DNA of 5,517 bases from Desulfobacula sp. (GTDB lineage: Bacteria; Desulfobacterota; Desulfobacteria; Desulfobacterales; Desulfobacteraceae). Of this stretch, positions 1-5,517 are shown in pieces; position 1 is the stretch's first letter; each line of letters starts with the position of its first letter. The notes beneath the pieces were generated by a model, which was not told the origin of the DNA, did not search any database, and saw only the letters and a program-made list of their open reading frames with translations. The stretch covers positions 1-5,517 of the forward strand of contig JAABTB010000179.1 of NCBI GenBank assembly GCA_011390085.1, written 5' to 3'. A program made the translations under genes and the position numbers.

Positions 1-539
1 AGGATATGAGCCGTGAGCCAGAATGAATAATCCCCCACCTGGTACCGGGCCAGGAGCCCGGTAATAAAAGGAGCCAGGGTGATCAGTAAAATGCCCCAGT
101 CTTTTTTGTCCGTCAGGATTCTGACTTCCGGAAGCACCAGCCGTCTGAGGATGAGAAAAAAAAGACTGACAACCGCTGTCCAGGCAAGAATATCCGCCAC
201 CGGCGTGCTCAAGGTGAACCAGGAAATCCCGAGTTTTTCCTTTAAAAATATATTATGGGCCGTCAGAAACAGCGGCAGGCACACCGCACCGATATGAAAC
301 CCGAAAAAAGCCGCCGTCATAACGGGTTGGGACCGCCAACTATAAGTGCCGTAGGGAATCAGCCATTTGTAAATGGAGCGGACAGCCCCCTTAAATCCCA
401 TGGCCGGCCAGGCCTTATAGGCCACCCTGTCCAGTTGCCATGAAAGGCCGGTAAAATACCGGTAGAATCTTACGATCATTCCAATGATACAGACCCCCAG
501 TGCGAGATAAAATAAGGGCCCTGTCAATAAGGTATACAT
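1..539 (-). CDS. hmcE: HmcE-like integral membrane subunit (NarI/DsrM type), 3' end outside window
   Basis: This is a partial gene: 179 complete codons plus two bases are present, reading to the left edge without a stop. The protein starts MYTLLTGPLF and is strongly hydrophobic. I see likely membrane helices at about residues 5-26, 74-98, 112-132 and 147-165. His82 and His95 lie in or at the end of the second helix and His178 is near the edge; these could be heme b ligands as in the NarI/DsrM family, but that role is inferred. D. vulgaris HmcE is about 25 kDa, so roughly 45 residues should be missing. The start is supported by GGAGG at 545-549, five bases upstream of the ATG. The gene lies 44 bases after hmcD, in the order ABCDE known for the operon. 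The role would be quinone or heme-linked electron transfer in the membrane module of Hmc. An alternative is a TmcC or DsrM homologue, but the neighbouring 16-heme cytochrome and hmcBCD genes favour HmcE. Confidence 0.85.
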   Translation of the reverse strand, partial: MYTLLTGPLFYLALGVCIIGMIVRFYRYFTGLSWQLDRVAYKAWPAMGFKGAVRSIYKWLIPYGTYSWRSQPVMTAAFFGFHIGAVCLPLFLTAHNIFLKEKLGISWFTLSTPVADILAWTAVVSLFFLILRRLVLPEVRILTDKKDWGILLITLAPFITGLLARYQVGDYSFWLTAHI

Positions 540-583
540 TACTGCCTCCATCTTCCCTGTATATTAAATATTTTAATTTTCAA

Positions 584-706
584 TTAGTCATCCCGGTCCG
601 TCAGGTACAGCCAGTAAAGCGGCATAAAAACCAGAATCGCTCCCATAATAAGGTAAGTGATACCCTTGGAATAGGTCATGAAATCGTGGAGTGTAAAGAA
701 TTCCAT
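584..706 (-). CDS. hmcD: HmcD-like single-helix membrane peptide, 40 aa
   Basis: This very short complete gene encodes 40 residues, beginning MEFFTLHDFM and ending LTDRDD before a TAA stop. One membrane helix spans about residues 15-35, with an acidic end (DRDD) after it. The start at 706 is supported by GGAG six bases upstream, placed just after the hmcC stop; the gap between the genes is 12 bases. D. vulgaris HmcD is a 5.8 kDa peptide at the same place in the operon, between the NrfD-like HmcC and HmcE, so the call rests on position, size and topology. HmcD is considered a structural membrane subunit of the complex with no cofactor; nothing here (no Cys, one His) suggests otherwise. It is easily missed by gene callers because of its length. 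Confidence 0.85.
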   Translation of the reverse strand: MEFFTLHDFMTYSKGITYLIMGAILVFMPLYWLYLTDRDD

Positions 707-718
707 GGAGTTCTCCTT

Positions 719-1891
719 TTAATGATGTTCTTTATAGTCAGGATGTTCATATAAGATGGGCATCCGGGTTGTTATGAATTTATAGACCACCACGCCCAGG
801 GTAACGATGAAGATGGTGGTTCCCACCTCCATAAAACTGGGAACATATCGGTCTGCCGACGGCAGATGGTAATTAAAGGCAATCACGGAAATGTTCAACC
901 GGTTCAGGATGATACCGAGAACGGTCCAGAAGGCCGCTATCCTGATAAAGGTCGTATTTTTTTCCCTGGCGCCCATCCCGTAGAGAATGGCGGGAAATAG
1001 AACAAACCCCACGAGTTCCACCAGGAACCAGAAGCCCCATCCCGTGGTGAGATAATGCCAGTTATTATCCACGGCAAGGCCGATGAGCTTGATACCGATA
1101 TACCCCATCATGACAAAAGACGCAGCCTTGCCGAAACCGAGAACCACGCCTTCGGCTTCCGCCAGATGGGTCTCGTCCATCTTGTGGTGGAGCCATTTGT
1201 GGGCCAGTGTTCCTTCAAAAATCACCATGGACATCCCGGCAAACATGCTGGAGATAAAGAAATACACATGAAGATATCCTGAATACCAGAGCGGGTGCAG
1301 CTTTGAAGGGGCGATCTGGAATAAGGCACCCAGAGAGGATTGGTGGAGAGTTGACAGAACAACCCCGAAAATGGTCAAGACCAGGGTCAGGCGGACCACC
1401 CAGGCCCGGATTTTCTTGAAACCAAGCCATTCAAAGGCGGCCGGGGTCGACTCGACGAACAGAACCGTGAGATAGAGAAAAACGCAGAGGCCTACTTCAA
1501 ACAGCAGGGAAGAGGTCCCCTGGGAATAGAAAATAGGATAGGGCAGCCGCCAGGGCCGGCCCACATCATAATGAAGGGCAAAGACCACCAACGCATAACC
1601 GAGAAAGGCCGTTAATATGGCAGGCCGGACAGCGGAATGATATTTTTTCAACCCGAATACATAACAGGCCGATGAGGTCACGTAGCCACCGGCTGCCAGG
1701 GCAACCCCGCACATAAGGTCAAAGCCGATCCACAGCCCCCAGGGATTGTTGTTGTCCAGGTTGGTGACGGCACCGATTCCCTTGGTAAACCTCAGGATGG
1801 TAATGACCGCCCCGACCAGGAGGATGATACCGGCAACCACATTAAAGGGAGTTAAGAATTGCTTTTCAGCAGTAATGTTTTCCTTGGCCAT
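719..1891 (-). CDS. hmcC: HmcC-like NrfD/HybB-family ten-helix membrane subunit, 390 aa
   Basis: This is a polytopic membrane protein of the NrfD/PsrC/HybB family, which passes electrons between a periplasmic iron-sulfur partner and the membrane, in many homologues through quinone. About ten helices are visible, near residues 17-36, 52-80, 89-108, 128-147, 162-182, 203-229, 250-272, 284-304, 316-334 and 355-374. Family motifs seen are WGLWIGFDLMCGVALAAGG (51-69), YDVGRPWR (108-115), TLHQSSLGAL (181-190) and VELVGFVLFPAILYGMG (291-307). The predicted mass of about 43 kDa matches D. vulgaris HmcC. The ATG at 1891 directly follows the hmcB stop codon with no spacer, and its ribosome binding site lies inside hmcB. 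The 3' end is 12 bases from hmcD. No heme-binding motif is evident. The iron-sulfur partner is the adjacent HmcB. The length is full and nothing is truncated. Confidence 0.95.
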   Translation of the reverse strand: MAKENITAEKQFLTPFNVVAGIILLVGAVITILRFTKGIGAVTNLDNNNPWGLWIGFDLMCGVALAAGGYVTSSACYVFGLKKYHSAVRPAILTAFLGYALVVFALHYDVGRPWRLPYPIFYSQGTSSLLFEVGLCVFLYLTVLFVESTPAAFEWLGFKKIRAWVVRLTLVLTIFGVVLSTLHQSSLGALFQIAPSKLHPLWYSGYLHVYFFISSMFAGMSMVIFEGTLAHKWLHHKMDETHLAEAEGVVLGFGKAASFVMMGYIGIKLIGLAVDNNWHYLTTGWGFWFLVELVGFVLFPAILYGMGAREKNTTFIRIAAFWTVLGIILNRLNISVIAFNYHLPSADRYVPSFMEVGTTIFIVTLGVVVYKFITTRMPILYEHPDYKEHH

Positions 1892-3004
1892 TTATTCCTC
1901 CTCATTTCCCGTATCATCATCGGCAGCATCTTCTGCCGCCAAGGGTTTCTCTGCCGCCTTGGCTGCTTCGGCAGCCTTTTTGGCGGATGCGTCCAAGGCT
2001 TTTTTCACCTCGGTTTTGATTGCAGTATCCTTTTCTCTGGTCAGTTTATCCTTGAGCTGGGAAAGCTGCTTGTTCATTTCCGCGGTTGCAGAATCCGTTG
2101 CCTTTTGAACCGCCTCTTTTCTTTCCTCATCGGCTATTTTTTCTTTTCTTTTTGAAATGGCATAGACCCCTGTCAGAAGAACCGGCCAGAGGCCCACCAC
2201 GATGGGAACCGTCCCCAGGGCACCCGAGGTAAGTTCCGGGGCCGACGTGTTCCCCAGGTCTTCCCGCATGCCGACCTTCTCAAAGGGGATTCCTGAAAGA
2301 TAAAGCCAGCTTGTGCCCCCCATTTCATGCTCACCGTAAACATGCTCGATATAATGGCCGGGGCTCTGGGTAATCCTTTTCCAGGCAATTTTGATCAGAT
2401 CTTTTCGTTTCCCGAAAACCAGGGCCTCTGTCGGACAGATTTCCACACAGCCCGGGAGCTTACCTTCATTGATTCTGGGAAGACAAAGGGTGCATTTTGT
2501 CACCTTGGGAGTCAAGGGATCATTGTAAGTATAGGCCGGGATATTGAAGGGACAGGCCACCATGCAGTATCGGCAGCCGACGCAAAGGGATTCATCATAC
2601 ACCACGGCCCCGGTTTTGTCTTTTTTCAATGCCTTGACAAAACAGGCTGAGGCACAGGCCGGTTCCTGGCAGTGGTTGCACTGTTTTTTGGCAAACACAT
2701 CAGGGGTACCGCTGAATTTATTCACCACGGTATAAACAGCTTCATCCGTTCTTCTTTTCTGATCCAGGACCTTGAGATCATCAAAGGGTCTTTCCGGTTT
2801 ATCAAGCTTGTTGACTTCATTACAGGCCTGCTCACATTTTCTGCAGCCGATACACCGGGAGATGTCGTGAAGAACGCCGAAGCTTTCCGGGTATCCCTTA
2901 AAATCCGTTTTTGCGGCGCCATACGCTTTTGTTAGAGCACCGGTGGTCCCGGCGCCGATAACCGCTCCCATGGAGGTCAAAAACTTTCTACGAGAAATAG
3001 CCAT
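1892..3004 (-). CDS. hmcB: HmcB-like Tat-exported 4x[4Fe-4S] ferredoxin subunit with C-terminal membrane anchor, 370 aa
   Basis: This electron-transfer subunit relays electrons between the periplasmic cytochrome HmcA and the membrane subunit HmcC. The N-terminus has a twin-arginine signal, SRRKFL at 4-9, then a hydrophobic stretch to about residue 30, so export is folded through Tat. Sixteen cysteines sit at 51/54/57/61, 109/112/117/121, 141/144/147/151 and 171/174/186/190, enough for four [4Fe-4S] clusters as in HybA, NrfC and DmsB relatives. The motif [15 protein letters not shown] (231-245) is typical of the group. A membrane helix at about 265-284 is followed by KRKEK and an 85-residue highly charged, Ala/Lys/Glu-rich tail, predicted to be coiled coil and, by topology, cytoplasmic. 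Length and the 40 kDa mass agree with D. vulgaris HmcB. The start at 3004 is preceded by AAAAGGG seven bases upstream, 33 bases after hmcA. The stop TAA touches the hmcC ATG. Confidence 0.95.
   Translation of the reverse strand: MAISRRKFLTSMGAVIGAGTTGALTKAYGAAKTDFKGYPESFGVLHDISRCIGCRKCEQACNEVNKLDKPERPFDDLKVLDQKRRTDEAVYTVVNKFSGTPDVFAKKQCNHCQEPACASACFVKALKKDKTGAVVYDESLCVGCRYCMVACPFNIPAYTYNDPLTPKVTKCTLCLPRINEGKLPGCVEICPTEALVFGKRKDLIKIAWKRITQSPGHYIEHVYGEHEMGGTSWLYLSGIPFEKVGMREDLGNTSAPELTSGALGTVPIVVGLWPVLLTGVYAISKRKEKIADEERKEAVQKATDSATAEMNKQLSQLKDKLTREKDTAIKTEVKKALDASAKKAAEAAKAAEKPLAAEDAADDDTGNEEE
1897..1903 (-). promoter_or_regulatory. hmcC ribosome binding site inside the hmcB coding end
   Basis: GAGGAGG on the minus strand is five bases upstream of the hmcC ATG and consists of the GAG GAG G of the last three glutamate codons of hmcB, followed by AATAA and then ATG. 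The stop of hmcB and start of hmcC abut, so this strong site fixes the hmcC start and implies translational coupling. Confidence 0.85.
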
Positions 3005-3037
3005 AATTATACCCTTTTATTTATATCCTTTGATATT

Positions 3038-4603
3038 CTATTTCTTTTTTTCATGACATTTCACACAGTCCGTTGCTGCAACCGCCTCAACCTTCATCTT
3101 CTGGTGGCAGGTAATGCACTGACCGTGGTATGCACCCTTCAATGCGGGTCGGCCATCCTGGGACGAACCGGTTTTGCCGTGGCAGGAGGCACATTTGGGA
3201 GGCTCAAGGGATTTCGGGCTGTTGTGATGACATCCCATGCACAATCCTGCCTGATACTGATGAAATACCTTGGCCATCCCGCTCTTTTCAACTCTCTCAA
3301 AAATGGCCTGAACGACCTTCCGGTGGGGAAAGGCGCTGGGTTTATATTCATTGGACAAGACGTCTATAGTTACGATTTCAGGGATCTTGTCTGTCTGGAC
3401 CTTGGCATAATTTGATGTAAGATCGGACAAAGCTGTTTTGGCGAGCTGGACCGGATCAGATGCCTGAAGCTGTTCCGGAGAAAGGCTATGGCAGATTTTG
3501 CAGGATTCCTGATTTTGTTTTCCTGTCTTGCTCTGATGGAAATGGCAACCGGCACAATCCATGTTCTCCGCTGCCTTGCTGTGGCATCCGATGCAGCTTC
3601 TATCGCTGTCCTTCTGATGCATGGCCTGCTCCAGATTGACAAATCCGCCCTTTGCTTCTCCGCCTTCGATGCCATGGCAGTCCCTGCATTTTTTCAGTGT
3701 CTCATGATGGCATGACTTACAGGTTTCAGAGGTCTTTTCATGGGATTTATGATTAAAGGGAACCGCCTTCATAAAATTCTTTGTATTCGGGCTGTCGGTT
3801 TTCCATCCGGTAATGACTGTTTCATCGGGTTGATTTCTTTTGAGCCGGGGGACTTCGGCAATCTTTTTAATCTTCTGCTGTTTTTCAATATCATGGCAGC
3901 CTTCACAGGTCACCGGCCCTGCCGCTATATTTTTGTCCTTCATGGTCTGGTGACATTTTACACAGGCATCATGGGAGGCTTCCCGGATGGACCGGATATC
4001 ATTCTGCCGGGTCTCTTTATGACAGTAAACACAAGAATCTTCTTCGCCCTTTGTATAAAAGATTTCTTTGGTTTTTTCATTGTATTGATGATGACAGCGG
4101 CTGCAATTATCTTTTTCAGAAGGGGCTGAACCTTTTATCTGTTCCGAGCTTTCATGAATATAATGCAAAGATCTGTTAAAATCGATTTTATTCCAGGAAG
4201 AGGTTTCAGGCTTTTCCCCTGAATGGCAACTCCGGCAATCGGCAGCATCGGGTCCTGTGGCTTCGCCGGCCGCTTTTTTCTCTGAATGGCAGGCAAGGCA
4301 ATTGTCGTGGTAAAATTCCATGGAAGGCGTTTCGCCGGTTCTTTTGAATTTAAAGACAAAGGCATTATCCTTTTCCACATGGCAGGAGACGCATTTCCCA
4401 TCCACTGCCTTAGTGTGAAGATCATGCAGAAAGCCGACGGCAGGCATTTCATTTTTGCTCAATTCGGCCCCAAGCTGAATGATAACCCGATCCGGTCTTT
4501 TCTCCTCGCTGTTCTTCGTGCTGCTTTGCCCTAATAAGGGAAACAAAACGGACAGGACAATCATCGCAAATAGGATCAACTGAAATGATTTAACTTTTGA
4601 CAT
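3038..4603 (-). CDS. hmcA: HmcA-like 16-heme periplasmic cytochrome c, 521 aa
   Basis: This is the periplasmic electron acceptor/donor of the Hmc complex, expected to exchange electrons with type I cytochrome c3, hydrogenase or formate dehydrogenase. A Sec signal peptide is visible (basic MSKVK, hydrophobic core about 7-24). There are exactly 16 CXXCH motifs, starting at residues 71, 102, 123, 167, 191, 214, 233, 295, 306, 337, 350, 368, 455, 471, 496 and 513; all have the two-residue spacer, none CX4CH. Three are CXXCHH (167, 295, 455), the mark of the first heme of a cytochrome c3 domain, and FNHKSH (283-288) is a typical c3 ligand motif. This gives domains of 3, 4, 4 and 4 hemes plus one lone heme (368), as known for HmcA. 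It is about 25 residues shorter than D. vulgaris HmcA (about 545). The start is supported by AGGGGA seven bases upstream. First gene of the operon; the stop is TAG after a Lys-rich end. Nine-heme NhcA and octaheme cytochromes are excluded by heme count. Confidence 0.96.
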   Translation of the reverse strand: MSKVKSFQLILFAMIVLSVLFPLLGQSSTKNSEEKRPDRVIIQLGAELSKNEMPAVGFLHDLHTKAVDGKCVSCHVEKDNAFVFKFKRTGETPSMEFYHDNCLACHSEKKAAGEATGPDAADCRSCHSGEKPETSSWNKIDFNRSLHYIHESSEQIKGSAPSEKDNCSRCHHQYNEKTKEIFYTKGEEDSCVYCHKETRQNDIRSIREASHDACVKCHQTMKDKNIAAGPVTCEGCHDIEKQQKIKKIAEVPRLKRNQPDETVITGWKTDSPNTKNFMKAVPFNHKSHEKTSETCKSCHHETLKKCRDCHGIEGGEAKGGFVNLEQAMHQKDSDRSCIGCHSKAAENMDCAGCHFHQSKTGKQNQESCKICHSLSPEQLQASDPVQLAKTALSDLTSNYAKVQTDKIPEIVTIDVLSNEYKPSAFPHRKVVQAIFERVEKSGMAKVFHQYQAGLCMGCHHNSPKSLEPPKCASCHGKTGSSQDGRPALKGAYHGQCITCHQKMKVEAVAATDCVKCHEKKK

Positions 4604-4667
4604 GGTTCAATCCCCTGATTGATTTAAAAACCTCAATTCCAATACACTCAACCAATAATGGGCTTAT

Positions 4668-4696
4668 TTCCTACTATTTCTATATGATTAAGTCAA
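4668..4696 (-). promoter_or_regulatory. Candidate sigma70 promoter for hmcABCDE
   Basis: On the minus strand TTGACT (4696-4691) is followed after 17 bases by TAGGAA (4673-4668), which matches the -35 element well and the -10 element poorly. It would start transcription near 4660 and leave a leader of roughly 55-60 bases before hmcA. No clear -12/-24 sigma54 element was seen. Position and spacing are reasonable, but the -10 box is weak, so this is tentative. Confidence 0.28.
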
Positions 4697-4746
4697 CTAA
4701 AAATTTCATGTCCTTCGGCAAGATGAAAGCAGATATTAATTCAGTA

Positions 4747-4765
4747 GGTTAAATTTAATTAAACC
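4747..4765. repeat. 19-bp near-perfect palindrome, possible operator
   Basis: GGTTAAATTTAATTAAACC pairs with itself at eight of nine positions around a central T; only the fifth pair (A against A) fails. It lies between the two candidate promoters, about 50 bases upstream of the hmc -35 candidate. It could be a dimeric regulator's site, but AT-rich DNA yields such palindromes fairly easily. Confidence 0.3.
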
Positions 4766-4795
4766 CCCTTCAAAAGACGGAGTCAGGGCTTGTTT

Positions 4796-4851
4796 TCAGA
4801 GCAGAGGCCGCAAACTGTCCGGATAAAAAAAATCCTGGGTTTTCTGCTTGA
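4796..4851. repeat. Long imperfect inverted repeat upstream of nfnA
   Basis: Nested complementary blocks are visible: TCA/TGA (4796-4798 with 4849-4851), AGCAGA/TCTGCT (4800-4805 with 4843-4848), AAAC/GTTT (4812-4815 with 4839-4842), CC/GG (4819-4820 with 4837-4838) and GGAT/ATCC (4821-4824 with 4832-4835) around a seven-A loop. The left arm has extra bases (4806-4811 and 4816-4818). It may be a regulator-binding dyad. It is not a good terminator, because no gene ends into it and the stem is interrupted. Confidence 0.3.
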
Positions 4852-4877
4852 TTTAATTGTATTTTTCTGACTATTAT
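4848..4877 (+). promoter_or_regulatory. Candidate sigma70 promoter for nfnA
   Basis: TTGATT (4848-4853) is followed after 18 bases by TATTAT (4872-4877) in a very AT-rich stretch, giving a plausible -35/-10 pair. The start would be near 4884, with a leader of about 80 bases that includes the hairpin at 4909-4936. The -35 box overlaps the right arm of the imperfect dyad at 4796-4851, so a protein bound there could affect initiation. Based on consensus similarity only. Confidence 0.35.
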
Positions 4878-4908
4878 TATACCTTTTTAATTCAACCGTG
4901 AAACTGAA

Positions 4909-4936
4909 TTGATTTTTTCAGCCGGATGCTGATCAA
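4909..4936 (+). promoter_or_regulatory. Small hairpin in the predicted nfnA leader
   Basis: TCAGC (4918-4922) and GCTGA (4928-4932) form a five-base stem around a CGGAT loop, and TTGA (4909-4912) with TCAA (4933-4936) can extend it past a T-rich bulge. It ends 18 bases before the AGGAGG ribosome binding site of nfnA. It could affect transcript stability or translation, or be incidental. Confidence 0.25.
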
Positions 4937-4965
4937 TATACAGAAAAACAGAACAGGAGGAAGGA

Positions 4966-5517
4966 ATGGCAAAAATTGTAGCTCGTGAAGAAATGGCTCA
5001 GGGAACCATTATTCTTAACGAAATCGAAGCTCCCCGTATATCACGGAAAGCCAAACCCGGGCAATTTGTGATACTTCAGGCCGATGAAAAAGGGGAGCGC
5101 GTCCCCTTGACCATGGCAGACACAAACCCGGACAAAGGCACCATCACCATCATTTATATGGTGGTGGGAAAATCAACGGCAAGGTTTAAGGATTTAAACA
5201 TCGGCGACGAATACTTTGCCCTGATCGGGCCTTTGGGCAAACCCACCCATATTGAGAAGGTCGGCAAGGTCATCTGTGTCGGCGGCGGAACCGGCATAGC
5301 GGTTCTTCATCCCATCCCCCGGGCCTTGAAAGCGGCCGGTAATGAGGTCACCACCATTTTAGGGGCAAGAACCTATGATCTTCTGATCATGGAAGAAAAA
5401 ATGAGAGCCGCTTCCAACACCCTTCATATCTGCACGGATGACGGTTCCCACGGACATCATGGTTTTGTGACCAATGTCCTGAAAGATATTCTGGAAAAGG
5501 AAAAGATCGACCTGGTG
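4966..5517 (+). CDS. nfnA: NfnA/SudB-like FAD/NAD(P)-binding oxidoreductase subunit, 3' end outside window
   Basis: This is the 5' part (184 codons, no stop in the window) of a protein of the sulfide/dihydroorotate dehydrogenase-like FAD/NAD-binding family. Such proteins pair with a GltB-like NfnB subunit in NADH-dependent ferredoxin-NADP+ oxidoreductase, a cytoplasmic electron-bifurcating enzyme. Residues 1-95 form the FAD-binding beta-barrel, with PGQFVIL (31-37) and RVPLT (45-49), the Arg-x-x-x-Ser/Thr flavin motif. GPLGKP (88-93) and VGGGTGIA (105-112) lead into the nucleotide-binding domain. The family is about 280 residues long, and the C-terminal cysteines for a [2Fe-2S] cluster fall beyond the window, so they cannot be checked here. 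The start is supported by AGGAGG at 4955-4960, five bases upstream. It is divergent from hmcA across 362 bases. An alternative is a PyrK-type dihydroorotate dehydrogenase electron-transfer subunit; whether nfnB (gltA-like) or pyrD lies downstream would decide. Confidence 0.82.
   Translation, partial: MAKIVAREEMAQGTIILNEIEAPRISRKAKPGQFVILQADEKGERVPLTMADTNPDKGTITIIYMVVGKSTARFKDLNIGDEYFALIGPLGKPTHIEKVGKVICVGGGTGIAVLHPIPRALKAAGNEVTTILGARTYDLLIMEEKMRAASNTLHICTDDGSHGHHGFVTNVLKDILEKEKIDLV

Larger units (their letters stand above)
4604..4965. other. Divergent intergenic control region between hmcA and nfnA
   Basis: This 362-base gap is much richer in A and T than the flanking genes and separates two genes transcribed away from each other, so it should hold both promoters. 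It contains a weak sigma70-like candidate for each direction, a 19-bp near-palindrome, a long imperfect dyad and a small hairpin close to nfnA (listed separately). No open frame here has a ribosome binding site, and I see no tRNA, small RNA or mobile-element signature. Confidence 0.8.

Noticed and set aside
79..443. Two overlapping plus-strand open frames opposite hmcE
   Set aside because: The minus-strand frame gives a coherent membrane protein with a good ribosome binding site in operon order; the plus frames have neither.
1746..2155. Plus-strand open frames opposite hmcB/hmcC, Ala/Ser- or Phe/Leu-rich
   Set aside because: They are the complement of the Ala/Lys/Glu-rich HmcB tail and the hmcC start, have no ribosome binding site and no recognisable domain.
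3740..4129. 129-codon plus-strand open frame, hydrophobic
   Set aside because: It lies wholly opposite hmcA, where seven heme motifs are encoded on the other strand; its hydrophobic look comes from the complement of Lys/Glu-rich codons.
3038..4603. Nhc (nine-heme) or Ohc/Tmc type cytochrome complex
   Set aside because: Sixteen CXXCH motifs and the hmcB-C-D-E order fit Hmc; the other complexes have fewer hemes and different gene sets.
4708..4752. 14-codon frame (MSFGKMKADINSVG) in the intergenic region, as a possible leader peptide
   Set aside because: There is no Shine-Dalgarno upstream, no run of regulatory codons and no attenuator following it.
4796..4851. Rho-independent terminator
   Set aside because: No gene reads toward it from within the window, the stem is interrupted, and no clean T-run follows.
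4836..4852. Possible sigma54 -24/-12 element (CTGGG...TGCTTG)
   Set aside because: The invariant GG and GC dinucleotides are not ten bases apart, so the element does not fit.

Overview
The window is most likely from a sulfate-reducing member of the Desulfobacterota. The gene sizes and order point to a Desulfobacterales-type or related genome of moderate GC, but the taxon is inferred from gene content only. Nearly all of the minus strand is an hmc operon, encoding the high-molecular-weight cytochrome transmembrane redox complex first described in Desulfovibrio vulgaris.

Reading along the minus strand from about 4603 down to 1, the order is hmcA (16-heme periplasmic cytochrome c), hmcB (Tat-exported protein with four [4Fe-4S] clusters and a membrane anchor), hmcC (NrfD/HybB-type ten-helix membrane protein), hmcD (40-residue single-helix membrane peptide) and the first 179 complete codons of hmcE (NarI/DsrM-like membrane protein), which runs off the left edge. 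hmcF and any rrf1/rrf2 regulators would lie beyond that edge. Gaps between genes are 0 to 44 bases, so this is one transcription unit. Together the proteins would carry electrons between the periplasmic cytochrome c pool (hydrogenases, formate dehydrogenases, cytochrome c3) and the membrane or cytoplasmic side for sulfate reduction, or in the reverse direction in syntrophic growth.

Bases 4604-4965 are an AT-rich divergent intergenic region. It has weak sigma70-like promoter candidates facing both ways, a near-perfect 19-bp palindrome, a long imperfect dyad and a leader hairpin. To its right, on the plus strand, the first 184 codons of an NfnA/SudB-like ferredoxin-NADP+ oxidoreductase subunit run off the right edge. 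A membrane redox complex and a soluble flavin electron-bifurcating enzyme therefore share one control region.

The system is recognisable rather than new. The most informative sequence detail is in HmcA. It has exactly 16 CXXCH motifs and exactly 16 further histidines, and both sets fall into the same 3+4+4+1+4 grouping expected of concatenated cytochrome c3 domains. I saw no RNA genes, CRISPR arrays, mobile elements or broken genes.
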